From: Cherax quadricarinatus
Taxonomy: Eukaryota; Arthropoda; Malacostraca; Decapoda; Parastacidae
Length of the DNA stretch: 64,000 bases
Direction of reading: 5' to 3'
Assembly (NCBI RefSeq): GCF_038502225.1
Contig: NC_091390.1
Span: 9,832,244-9,896,243 of the forward strand
The translations under genes were made by a program, and so were the position numbers. Under the pieces are notes generated by a model. That model had not been told where the DNA came from and made no database searches. It saw only the letters and a list, made by a program, of their open reading frames with translations. The stretch's first letter is position 1. Every line of letters starts with the position of its first letter. Positions 23,078-33,295 of this stretch are shown in pieces.

Positions 23078-26000
23078 TCATTCACTCCTATCAAACACGC
23101 TCACACATGCCTGCTGGAAGTCCAAGCCCCTCGCACACAAAACCTCCTTTACCCCCTCCCTCGAACCTTCCCTAGGCTGACCCCTACCCCGCCTTCCTTC
23201 CTCTACGGACTGATACACTCTTGAAGTCATTCTGTTTCGCTCCATTCTCTCTACATGTCCGAACCACCTCAACAACCCTTCCTCAGCCCTCTGGACAACA
23301 GTTTTGGTAATCCTGCACCTCCTCCTAACCTCCAAACTACGAATTCTCTGCATTATATTCACAACACACATTGCCCTCAGACATGACATCTCCACTGTCT
23401 CCAGCCTTCTCCTCGCTGCAACATTCATCACTCCTTTACCCCCTCCCTCGAACCTTCCCTAAGCTGACCCCTACCCCGCCTTCCTTCCTCTACAGACTGA
23501 TACACTCTTGAAGTCATTCTGTTTCGCTCCATTCTCTCTACTTGTCCGAACCACCTCAACAACCCTTCCTCAGCCCTCTGGACAACAGTTTTGGTAATCC
23601 CGCATCTCCTCCTAACTTCCAAACTACGAATTCTCTGCATTATATTCACAACACACATTGCCCTCAGACATGACATCTCCACTGTCTCCAGCCTTCTCCT
23701 CGCTGCAACATTCATCACCCATGCTTCACACCCATATAAGAGCGTTAGTAAAACTATACTCTCATACATTCCCCTCTTTGCCTCAAAGGAAAAAGTTCTT
23801 TGTCTCCTCAGACTCCTAAGTGCACCACTCACCCTTTTCCCCTCATCAATTCTATGATTCACCTCATCTTTCACAGACCCATCCGCTGACACGTCCACTC
23901 CCAAATATCTGAATACATTCACCTCCTCCATACTCTCTCCCTCGAATCTGATATCCAATCTTTCATCACCTAATCTTTTTGTTATCCTCATAACCTTACT
24001 CTTTCCTGCATTCACTTTCAATTTTCTTCTTTTACACACCCTACCAAATTCATCCACCAATCTCTGCAACTTCTCTTCAGAATCTCACAAGAGCACAGTG
24101 TCATCAGCAAAGAGCAACTGTGACAACTCCCACTTTATGTGTGATTCTTTATCTTTTAACTCCACGCCTCTTGCCAAGACCCTCGCATTAACTTCTCTTA
24201 CAATCCCATCTATTAATACATTAAACAACCACGGTGACATCACACATCCTTGTCTAAGGCCTACTTTTAGGGGGAAATAATTTCCCTCTTTCCTACATAT
24301 TCTAACTTGAGCCTCACTATCCTCATAAAAACTCTTCACTGCTTTCAGTAACCTACCTCCTACACCATACACCTGCAACATCTGCCACATTGCCCCCCTA
24401 TCCACCCTGTCACACGCCTTTTCCAAATCCATAAATGCCACAAAGACCTCTTTAGCCTTATCTAAATACTGTTCACTTATATGTTTCACTGTAAACACCT
24501 TGTCCACACACCCCCTACCTTTCCTAAAGCCTCGTTGTTCATCTGCTATCCTATTCTCCGTCTTACTCTTAATTCTTTCAATAATAACTCTACCATACAC
24601 TTTACCAGGTATACTCAACAGACTTATCCCCCTATAATTTTTGCACTATCTTTTATCCCCTTTGCCTTTATACAAAGGAACTATGTATGGTCTCTGCCAA
24701 TCCCTAGGTACCTTACCCTCTTCCATACATTTATTAAATAATTGCACCAACCACTCCAAAACTATATCCCCACCTGCTTTTAACATTTCTATCTTTATCC
24801 CATAAATCCCAGCTGCCTTACCCCCTTTCATTTTACCTACTGCCTCACGAACTTACCCCCCCCCACTCACAACTGGTTCTTCCTCTCTCCTACAAGATGT
24901 TATTCCTCCTTGCCCTATACACGAAATCAAAGCTTGCCTATCTTCATCAACATTTAACAATTCCTCAAAATATTCCCTCCATCTTCCCAATACCTCTAAC
25001 TCTCCATTTAATACTCTCCTCTCCTATTTTTAACTCTTAAATCCATTTGTTCTCAAGGCTTTCTTAACTTGTTAATCTCACTCCAAAACTTTTTCTTATT
25101 TTCAACAAAATTTTTTGATAACATCTCACCCACTCTCTCATTTGCTCTCTTTTTACATTGCTTCACCACTCTCTTAACCTCTCTCTTTTTCTCCATATAC
25201 TCTTCCCTCCTTGCATCACTTCTACTTTGTAAAAACTTCTCATATGCTAACTTTTTTTCCCTTACTACTCTCTTTACATCATCATTCCACCAATCGCTCC
25301 TCTTCCCTCCCACACCCACTTTCCTGTAACCACAAACTTCTGCTGAATACTCTAACACTACATTTTTAAACCTACCCCATACCTCTTCGATCCCATTGCC
25401 TATGCTCTCATTAGCCCATCTATCCTCCAATAGCTGTTTATATCTTACCCTAACTGCCTCTTCTTTTAGTTTATAAACCTTCACCTCTCTCTTCCCTGAT
25501 GCTTCTATTCTCCTTGTATCCCATCTACCTTTTACTCTCAGTGTAGCTACAACTAAAAAGTGATTTGATATATCTGTGGCCCCTCTATAAACATGTACAT
25601 CCTGAAGTCTACTCAACAGTCTTTTTTCTACCAATACATAATCTAACAAACTACTGTCATTTCGCCCTACATCATATCTTGTATACTTATTTATCCTCTT
25701 TTTCTTAAAATATGTATTACCTATAACTAAACCCCTTTCTATACAAAGTTCAATCAAAGGGTTCCCATTATCATTTACACCTGGCACCCCAAACTTACCT
25801 AACATACCCTCTCTAAAAGTTTCTCCTACTTTAGCATTCAGGTCCCCTACCACTATTACTCTCTCACTTTGTTCAAAGGCTCCTATACATTCACTTAACA
25901 TCTCCCAAAATCTCTCTCTCTCCTCTGCATTCCTCTCTTCTCCAAGTGCATACACGCTTATTATGACCCACTTCTCGCATCCAACCTTTACTTTAATCCA

Positions 26001-26255
26001 CATAATTCTTGAATTTACACATTCATATTCTCTTTTCTCCTTCCATAACTGATCATTCAACATTACTGCTACCCCTTCCTTTGCTCTAACTCTCTCAGAT
26101 ACTCCAGATTTAATCCCATTTATTTTCCCCCACTGAAACTCCCCTACCCCCTTCAGCTTTGTTTCGCTTAGGGCCATGACATCCAACTTCTTTTCATTCA
26201 TAACATCAGCAACCATCTGTTTCTTGTCATCTGCACTACATCCACGCACATTCAA
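23078..26255 (-). pseudogene. RTE-like ORF2, copy 2: endonuclease and RT with frameshifts and a 287-bp duplication
   Basis: 26255-25053: complete APE-like endonuclease (MNVRGCSADDKKQ, ALSETKLKG, VVGDLNAKVGE, SLLDYVLVEK, ISNHFLV where copy 1 has ISDHFLV, so the catalytic SDH is mutated). RT follows in three pieces (24831-24646, 24618-24085 with GLRQGCVMSPW and LLFADDTVLL, 24069-23428). A tandem duplication (23144-23430 and 23431-23717) repeats the C-terminal segment NVAARRRLETVEMSCLRAM out of frame. Confidence 0.85.
23144..23717 (-). repeat. 287-bp tandem duplication inside RTE copy 2
   Basis: Both units start CTCCTTTACCCCCTCCCTCG (23144, 23431) and end ACATTCATCA. 287 is not a multiple of three, so the ORF is shifted. 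RTE copy 1 has this segment once. Confidence 0.85.
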
Positions 26256-26464
26256 GCATCCCAGTTTTATAAAGTTATTCTTCTTCTCTTTTTTAGTAAA
26301 TGTCTACAGGAGAAGGGGTTACTAGCCCATTGCTCCCGGCATTTTAGTCGCCTCATACGACACGCATGGCTTATGGAGGAAAGATTCTTTTCCACTTCCC
26401 CATGGACAATAGAAGAAATAAAGAAGAACAAGAGCTACGTAGAAAAAGGAGATAAACCTAGATG

Positions 26465-27838
26465 TATGTATATATACTCACCTATTTGTGGTTGCAGGGG
26501 TCGAGTCCTAGCTCCTGGCCCCGCCTCTTCACCGGTTGCTACTAGACCCTCTCTCTCCCCGCTCCATGAGCTTTATCAAACCTCGTCTTAAAACTGTGTA
26601 TGGTTCCTGCCTCCACTACGTCATTTTCTAGGCTATTCCACTGCCTTACAACTCTATGACTGAAGAAATACTTCCTACTATCTCTCTGACTCATTTGTGT
26701 CTTCAACTTCCAATTGTGGCCTCTTGTTTCTGTGTCCCCTCCCTGGAACATCCTGTCCTTGTCCACCTTGTCTATTCCACGCAGTATTTTATATGTCGTT
26801 ATCATGTCTCCCCTGACCCTCCTGTCCTCCAGTGTCGTCAGGCCGATTTCCCTTAATCTTTCTTCATAGGACATTCCCCTTAGCTCTGGAACTAACCTTG
26901 TTGCAAACCTTTGTACTTTCTCTAGTTTCTTGACGTGCTTTATCAAGTGCGGGTTCCAAACAGGTGCTGCATACTCCAGTATGGGCCTGACATACACGGT
27001 GTACAGTGTCTTGAATGATTCCTTACTAAGGTGTCGGAATGCTGTTCTCAGGTTTGCCAGGCGCCCATATGCTGCAGCAGTTATCTGATTGATGTGTGCT
27101 TCCGGAGACATGCTCGGTGTTATACTCACCCCAAGATCTTTCTCCTTGAGTGAGGTTTGCAGTCTTTGGCCACCTAGCCTATACTCTGTCTGTGGTCTTC
27201 TGTGCCCTTCCCCTATCTTCATGACTTTGCATTTGGCAGGATTAAATTCGAGAAGCCATTTGCTGGACCAGGTGTCCAGTCTGTCCAGGTCTCTTTGAAG
27301 TCCTGCCTGGTCCTCATCAGATTTAATTCTCCTCATTAACTTCACATCATCTGCAAACAGGGACACTTCTGAGTCTAACCCTTCCGTCATGTCGTTCACA
27401 TATACCAAAAATAGCACTGGTCCTAGGACCGACCCCTGTGGGACCCCGCTCGTCACAGGTGCCCACTGTGATACATCATTACGTACCATGACTCGTTGTT
27501 GCCTCCCTGTCAGGTATTCTCTGATCCATTGCAGTGCCCTTCCTGTTATATCCGCCTGATGCTCTAGCTTCTGCACTAATCTCTTGTGAGGAACTGTGTC
27601 AAAGGCCTTCTTGCAGTCCAAGAAGATGCAATCAACCCACCCCTCTCTCTCTTGTCTTACTTCTGTTATTTTATCATAAAACTCCAGAAGGTTTGTGACA
27701 CAGGATTTGCCTTCCGTGAATCCGTGCTGGTTGGCATTTATACTCCTGTTCCGTTCCAGGTGCTCCACCACTCTCCTCCTGATAATCTTCTCCATAATTT
27801 TGCATACTATACACGTCAATGACACAGGTCTATAGTTT
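26465..27838 (-). mobile_element. CR1-B LINE, copy 1, 5'-truncated
   Basis: The left end reads TATATATACTCACCTATTTGTGG, the 3' terminus shared with the copies at 34839 and 39589, here followed by TA-rich rather than (TG)n sequence. It is truncated at 27838, within the RT. Confidence 0.85.
26542..27825 (-). CDS. CR1-B ORF2, RT C-terminal two thirds (427 codons open)
   Basis: An open frame from the middle of the RT fingers to the natural stop: MSLTCIVCKIMEKIIRRR, NANQHGFTEGKSCVTNLL, CIFLDCKKAFDTVPHKRL (first Asp), TSGVPQGSVLGPVLFLVYVN, SLFADDVKLM (FADD), and the CR1-type tail YEERLREIGLTTLEDRRVRG. The start shown is only the first Met in a 5'-truncated copy. An intact catalytic frame implies recent insertion. 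Confidence 0.85.
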   Translation of the reverse strand: MSLTCIVCKIMEKIIRRRVVEHLERNRSINANQHGFTEGKSCVTNLLEFYDKITEVRQEREGWVDCIFLDCKKAFDTVPHKRLVQKLEHQADITGRALQWIREYLTGRQQRVMVRNDVSQWAPVTSGVPQGSVLGPVLFLVYVNDMTEGLDSEVSLFADDVKLMRRIKSDEDQAGLQRDLDRLDTWSSKWLLEFNPAKCKVMKIGEGHRRPQTEYRLGGQRLQTSLKEKDLGVSITPSMSPEAHINQITAAAYGRLANLRTAFRHLSKESFKTLYTVYVRPILEYAAPVWNPHLIKHVKKLEKVQRFATRLVPELRGMSYEERLREIGLTTLEDRRVRGDMITTYKILRGIDKVDKDRMFQGGDTETRGHNWKLKTQMSQRDSRKYFFSHRVVRQWNSLENDVVEAGTIHSFKTRFDKAHGAGRERV

Positions 27839-27960
27839 AGTTTTAGTGTCTGTGAAGTGTGACCAAAGTGTAAGTAGGAGTAGCAAGATATCCCTGTTAT
27901 CTAGCGTGTTTATGAGACAGAAAAAAATATTTGTTGTAATATAATTTGTATGAATCATGT

Positions 27961-28184
27961 CTATTACCTGAAGCATCTAAATACAATTTTTAATCATCAG
28001 TATTCACAGTTTCTTGATTCATTAATTCCAAACATTTATTGTATGCCTTGGTTACATGACCTTTTCTAGCTTGCAGTGATGCTTTCTTTGCTCTATATTC
28101 CATATGTTTGTCTTCTATATTAATTTCCTCATTTTCAGCCATGATGCAATGTATTAAATTCAACCCAATTAATAACACTGACAC
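27961..28184 (-). pseudogene. gag: BEL copy C gag, N-terminus
   Basis: MAENEEINIEDKHMEYRAKK begins at 28142 and continues ASLQARKGHVTKAYNKCLEL, matching copy A (AKKASLHAQKGHDTKSYNKC). The ATG at 28142 is a good candidate for the true gag start of this family. The frame ends at the RTE insertion. Confidence 0.75.
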
Positions 28185-28645
28185 AACCTACCTTTGAATA
28201 AATCCCAGCTACTTGAGCTCAGCAATTACATGTAAAAAATTGTAATATAATTTTTAAATGTACACTAATACAAACTTGGCTCATCAAAATTAATATTATA
28301 CAAATTAATAAATCCTTGCCAGAATTTGGCATAGCAAAATTAATATTATACACAATATAATCTTTATCCACACTTGTCATATCAATTACACATACACTGA
28401 TATAAATCTTGGCCAGAATTGTCTTATCAAATTAGTATTATACAAATTAATATAAACTTAGCCAGACTTGAGCTTAGCTTATCAAAATTAATATTGTAAT
28501 TATTATAATCCACTACACATTAAGTAAATCTGTGAACTTAACATCCACCTCCTTCTGTTATTTCACATATAATTATTAAGTAATTAACTAATTAATGACT
28601 TCACTAATTACCTCCTGTTCAAGAAGGACCAATGGGCATATTAAA
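28185..28645 (-). other. BEL copy C untranslated leader with degenerate AT-rich repeats
   Basis: Contains about four imperfect repeats of a TTATCAAAATTAATATTATA-like unit (about 28275-28510) and, next to the LTR, the primer-site candidate TGGTCCTTCTTGAACAGG (28632-28615, minus strand). No coding sequence. Confidence 0.5.
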
Positions 28646-28848
28646 TGTGGAAAATTGCATTTATGTGAATGTAACTAATTATGACTCAAGAAATCGTAAT
28701 GACGGCAGTGAAGGGACTTGAGCTAGAGTTCGTCACGGCCACGCTAGCTGGAGATTCGTCTGTAAAAACTTGCATTTGTGGTCACAGAGGTGCCTGTGCT
28801 AACTTTCCTATGGTGTAGAAATATACCTAGTTGGATGAATCTTATTGT

Positions 28849-28926
28849 GGCTAGCTGGTCTAGTGGCTAACGCGACGGGCTGGAGTTTTGAGACTCTATG
28901 ACCGCGGGTTCAATCCCGGCCGGGGG
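28849..28926 (+). repeat. tRNA-like segment (SINE head or tRNA pseudogene) in the LTR of copy C
   Basis: Pol III box A TGGTCTAGTGG (28856-28866) and box B GGTTCAATCCC (28907-28917) are spaced as in tRNA genes. The acceptor arms do not pair, so a functional tRNA is unlikely. No SINE tail is seen. Confidence 0.55.
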
Positions 28927-30356
28927 TATGGTTTAACTAATTATGTATATAACAGTAAATGATAACAAAGATAATTATTATTATTTATCAATGTTACATA
29001 GACAAGTAGGAATTTGGGACACCTAGGTCGCAAAAAATGTCTCCCTTCGATACCTACCACTGTCATAACCACAAGTTGCTCTGGACCTATTAATTAAATG
29101 AAATATACATACACCAGGAATACTGGTAAATATATAAATTTGTGGACTGTATATTAAAAATAATAAATGGTTATATATGTACACAATTACATAACTGAAG
29201 GAAAATATATCTTAATATCTCTCACCAATTGGACTGGAGATTAATGTGTATAATACTCAGAAAACCTCACTCTAACTAAATCTATGAAAATAATGCTGGC
29301 CAGAATTACACACAAATCAAGAGAGCTTATCTGAGGTTCCTGGAGCTGTCTTGTTCAGTCGTCTGATATCTCAAGTTATGCAGGAATGCACATCCACCAA
29401 TTTCGCCTCCTATTTGAAAGGTGTCAACACAATCTTAACCTCTTGAGCACGAAAAATTCTTCCCATTACACCAACATTTGCACAAAATTCAAAACCGAGA
29501 TGGCGAGTCTCGTCTGCGCAGACGCAGGCTTTCCGTTTTCTATGACATAAATATTATTAAATACAGTATGGCCATTGTGAAGGCTTACTCAGCTCTGTAA
29601 TAACTTCAGACAGTATTACCAAAGCTGGCTCCTCCTCAGGAAAATTAATGAATAGAAAACGAAATAATAATTAACAAAGATAAACACTTCATTATTTATT
29701 AAAGCAAACATAAAACAATAAAACATGACAGGTACATCTTATTTGAAAGCAAAATGAAAAATGAAATGAATAAAATAACATTTGAACTCAACGCTAATAT
29801 ATATATTGGGGTGTCTGGTGTTGGTGACACTTCATGTTGTTGAAATCTTAATCGTTGCTGATGTGAGGGGGGATGTCGCAGGTGTTGGTGACCACCACCG
29901 GCTAGTTCTTCACAGAGTATCGCCATTAGTATTCTATCCCGATGACAGGAAAGCAGGTTCTTTACCACTGCAATGATGTGGGGTTACGTCCTGCAATTTC
30001 ATACACGTGCACAGGTAATTAAATCCAAAATGGGACGTTTCCAGGACGTTAGTCCGTCTCCGTCAGTTCTCGTTGATTGACAAGTGACCCTCTCTGTCAT
30101 CCAAGCTGAAAAGATAGATAGGTTACCCACTGCTTAAATAATCACTCTCCATAAGTACAATACCTGAAAGACGTGGTGATTATTACAACAGTCAACTTAG
30201 AGCAAGGCTGAAAAGACTAAGTTTATTATTTGTCCAAAGTGAAGCTTTCAACCAATAAATCCACTAGAATACAAGGCAGGCATGTACTTACAGTAGTGTT
30301 GGGAGCTGTGAGTCGAGTGATTTACTGTTTGACCAGAGCCTCACACGTCACCTTTT

Positions 30357-30523
30357 GGGGGGGAGGAAGAGGGAGGGGAAGGGATAGTGGGAGCTAGACT
30401 GACCCTACGTTAACAAGCAGCCGGCAATCAAACTATCACTTTAGGGGTGGGGGAGAAAAGGCGGGAATAGCGGGAGCTGGACTTACCCTACTTTAACAAG
30501 TAGCCGGCAAGCAAACTATTGTT
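30357..30523 (-). repeat. Two direct repeats of about 80 bp in the U3 side of the copy C LTR
   Basis: Both copies share GGGAGCTRGACTKACCCTAC and then TTTAACAAG/TTAACAAG-AGCCGGCAA-CAAACTAT, each preceded by a G-rich stretch. Being close to the outer LTR end, they are in the position of promoter/enhancer repeats. Confidence 0.5.
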
Positions 30524-30628
30524 GCTATATATTCCATCGCTACTCCTATCTATTGAACTTGTCCCTCACAGCCATCTATTTATATATAAATACTGAATTT
30601 CTGGAAAATATATACAGTATTTTCCACA

Positions 30629-32395
30629 TATATAATAGAAGTCCTCAGGTTCTCCTTCAACTCTATATATCCTTGGTTAGGCCTCATTTAGATTATGCTG
30701 CACAGTTCTGGTCACCATATTACAGAATGGATATAAATGTACTGGAAAACGTACAGAAGAGGATGACAAAGTTGATTCCATGTATCAGAAATCTTCCCTG
30801 TGAGGATAGGCTGAGGGCCCTGAATCTGCACTCTCTAGAAAGGTATAGAATTAGGGGGGATAAGATCGAGGTGTATAAATGGAAAATAGGAATAAATAAA
30901 TAGATGTAGAGTGCTGAAAATTTCCAACCAAGACAGGACTCACAGCATTGGTTTCAAGTTGGAAAAATTCAGATTCAGAAAGGATTTAGGAAAGCACTGG
31001 TTTGGTAATAATGTTGTTGTGGAAACTATTTAATTTCTGAAGCTATAGTGCCTAATAGGAGTTTAATGTGTTGATGTGGGTCAGGAAATGTATTTGATAA
31101 TGGACTAGAACCAACAGGGAAGCTTTGCGCCTGCGCTGATGAGTGGGGAAGAGGTCGAGTCGGGGCATCATGAGCGGGAGTGTTTTGAATGGAGTTAAGA
31201 GGCTGGGAAAGCATGGGACCAGGAAATTGGCGTTCACGACGGCCTAAGGATTAATATAGGCCTCACTTCATAATAGGAAGTGTCATAACTGTTCCTGGTG
31301 GAGAGTGAGGGAACATGATTTACGGGACCACCATAATAAAGTGGTAAAGTTAATGAATAATGGTAGGACCGGTGGTGACTGGTGCGATGCCATGGAGTGT
31401 GTCCAGGGGAAAATACCCGTGATTTAATCATCACTCATCGGTCTCAGATCTTAATGGAGTGACCTCTAATATGCATAATAAATATTAGACATTAAATCGT
31501 CATGTGAATTGTAATGTAATTGCTGATAATAACACTAAGTTAAGAGAATGTGTGAAGTGAAATAAGTCGCCTTACTCCGAATGAACATGAGTAGTCCTCG
31601 TGGTTCCTGTCCTGAGGATAGTGAAGTTTTTATGGAGTCCCGGCTTCTGAACCAGGAGAAACCAACGGATACCTCGTCCTGCTGGAATAAGAACCGTGTC
31701 GGTGTAGCAGGACATCGAAATGAGATAGTGAATGGAGGAAATAATGAGCATCAATCAACCACAGTTAAGTAACCCTTCTAGTTATAGCAGACTGATACTG
31801 GCCAGTTAGGTATGTTGTAATTGGATAGGTTGGGGCGATCCAGCTACATCAAGTGACCACCAGAGAATATCTGGTAAGTGGTGGTATTATATACAAGTGT
31901 TTTTTCCTTGATGGATGTATACAGGTGCAACCTACCCCCCCTTCATTCAGTTAAACTAATGTAATCTATAGTCTGCAATTAATTAGTAGCGCCGTACTTG
32001 AGGGTGCTATCCAATTCATACTGGTCTCGGATAGTTATGGATAAGATTGTGAGGTCGAAGGAACCACTTGCAGGGACCAGGGGTGGTTAAGTTTTCTCAC
32101 ATGTCTACACGGGGTGACTACGGTAAACAATATGGTTGTTGTCTCCCAATGAGATTATTTGTATGTATATAATGTTGAGGTACATACAGGTAACCCCCTA
32201 TAATATTTCCATAGTTGTGGATGAGGGGAACAAACTCCCAAGAACAGTTATAGAGGCTAAAATGTTGTGTAGTTTTAAAAATAGGTTAGATAAATACATG
32301 AGTGAGTGTGGGTGGGTGTGAGCTGGATCTGACTAGCTTGTGCTACTAGGCCTGTTGCAGTGTTCCTTCTTTCTTATGTTCTTATATCTGAACCA
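30629..32395 (+). pseudogene. CR1-C LINE 3' end, split by a solo LTR
   Basis: Before the LTR (30629-31017): LVRPHLDYAAQFWSPYYRMD, RIRGDKIEVYKWKIGINK and KHWFGNN. After it (32214-32320): NKLPRTVIEAKMLCSFKNRL and DKYMSECGWV, then the 3' UTR ending TTCTTATGTTCTTAT, the octamer-like tail of this family. It matches the tail at 62097-62849. It is 5'-truncated where BEL copy C begins. Confidence 0.85.
31018..32213 (+). mobile_element. Solo BEL/Pao LTR with 5-bp target duplication
   Basis: TGTGGAAAC...ATTTCCATA, 1196 bp, same LTR family as copies A and B, flanked by GTTGT (31013-31017 and 32214-32218). Removing it restores the CR1-C reading ...FGNNVVDE. No internal BEL sequence is present, so it is a product of LTR-LTR recombination. 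Confidence 0.9.
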
Positions 32396-33290
32396 TTTAG
32401 TTCTATTAGGGAGGATTTTGTTAAGCAGTCTTGTTTCAAAAAATTCTATGTATAGGTTACTAAGAACAGGTGAAAGAGGATTTACCTTTGTTTAGCCCAT
32501 TCTATAAACTTTACTGTTGACTTTGAAGAAAATAACTCATTGCCTTTTCTAGATGTTTTAATTATTAAGGGTAATAATGAATTCAAATTTAAAATTTACT
32601 GTAAACCCACAAATAACTGTTCCTATGTCCACTATTATTCTTCCCATTAAGATAAAGTTAAACTGTCGGTTTTCTCATCAATGTTTTTGAGAGCTTTACG
32701 AATTTGTAGTCCAGAGTTCATAGATGAGGAAATATCCAAAATTTATGAAATAGCTAAATATTTGAAATATCCAAGAAATGTAATTGATAAATCTTTTAAA
32801 ACTGCTAGAAATACTTTTTACAATCCAAAAAGGGACAACCAACCTTATTCAACTATAAATATGTTGGTTCTCCCTTACCATGAAAACTTGGTTGATATGC
32901 CTTCTCTTCTTAAGACTTTTAATATTAAAGTTGTATTTAAAAATCTTGATACAGTAAAATATTTTTATAAAGAATTCCCCCCAAAATGTCGTGCCGAACA
33001 GGTAAAACTTGCTATTTTGGCTTAAATAGCAACGCTCATCTTGCCATATAAGAGAAGTGAAAATTTGTTTATGCAATAATTTCGCAAAACTCATTCTGAA
33101 CTTAACGAAAAAAATATATTTCAACGTGTTTGTTTATTATTAAATTATTATAAATGTATCTAAAATATATTTAGTTGGATTAGGCTAAATTAAACTGCGC
33201 TTTTTATAATAAGGTTGGGTACGATTTCTAAGATTATTTCTCAAAATTCTAAATTTTTACATTAACATTAATGAAAAAAATATATATTTA
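32396..33290 (+). pseudogene. Penelope-like element fragment (end of RT)
   Basis: Readable protein from about 32510: NNSLPFLDVLIIKG, FKFKIYCKPTNNCSYVHYYS, a stop, then SVFSSMFLRALRICSPEF and NVIDKSFKTARNTFY (32666-32820), the palm-to-thumb region of Penelope-like RTs. After VLPYHENLVDMPSLLKTFNI it runs into PPKCRAEQVKL and a stop at 33023-33025. The GIY-YIG endonuclease expected next is disrupted; only a weak LNSNAHLAI-like trace follows. The catalytic YxDD block upstream is missing. The remainder to 33290 is AT-rich with no reading frame. Confidence 0.7.
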
Positions 33291-33295
33291 AACGT

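Larger units (their letters stand above)
22806..27960 (-). mobile_element. RTE-like LINE, copy 2, near full length, with a CR1-B LINE nested in its 5' region
   Basis: The 3' end at 22806 has the same end sequence as copy 1 (ATTCCCACCAAGGCAGGG...). Coding sequence extends on the minus strand to about 26255, followed by non-coding sequence to 26464 and, beyond the CR1-B insert (26465-27838), to about 27960. That the last 120 bp belongs to the RTE 5' UTR is inference. It interrupts BEL copy C gag between DASGN (27961) and GDLLVN (22805). Confidence 0.65.
14930..30628 (-). mobile_element. BEL/Pao copy C, expanded by nested insertions
   Basis: Minus-strand element in this order from the right: 5' LTR 30628-28646, primer site, AT-rich leader, gag start 28142-27966, insertion block 27960-22806, gag 22805-21991, RTE insertion 21990-19421, gag knuckles and protease 19420-18500, UGA, RT and RNase H to 16805, hammerhead array 16804-15706, integrase C-terminus to about 15040, and a 56-bp stub of 3' LTR (14985-14930). 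Coding parts resemble copy A, but the LTR is about 2 kb and unlike that of A and B apart from its ends. Confidence 0.8.
28646..30628 (-). repeat. 5' LTR of BEL copy C (about 1.98 kb)
   Basis: Inner end TGTGGAAAATTGC at 28646 (plus strand) and outer end TTTTCCACA at 30628. The outer 56 bp recur at 14930-14985 as the stub of the 3' LTR (ATCTATTTATATATAAATAC...). Apart from the termini it does not resemble the 1.2-kb LTRs of copies A and B. It holds a tRNA-like segment (28849-28926) and two direct repeats near the U3 end (30357-30523). Confidence 0.7.

Noticed and set aside
28849..28926. Functional tRNA gene.
   Set aside because: Boxes A and B are good, but the acceptor stem does not pair, so only a tRNA-like repeat is supported.
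29699..29976. Small open frames on both strands in the copy C LTR.
   Set aside because: No start context, no similarity to each other or to known proteins that I recognise; they lie within an LTR.
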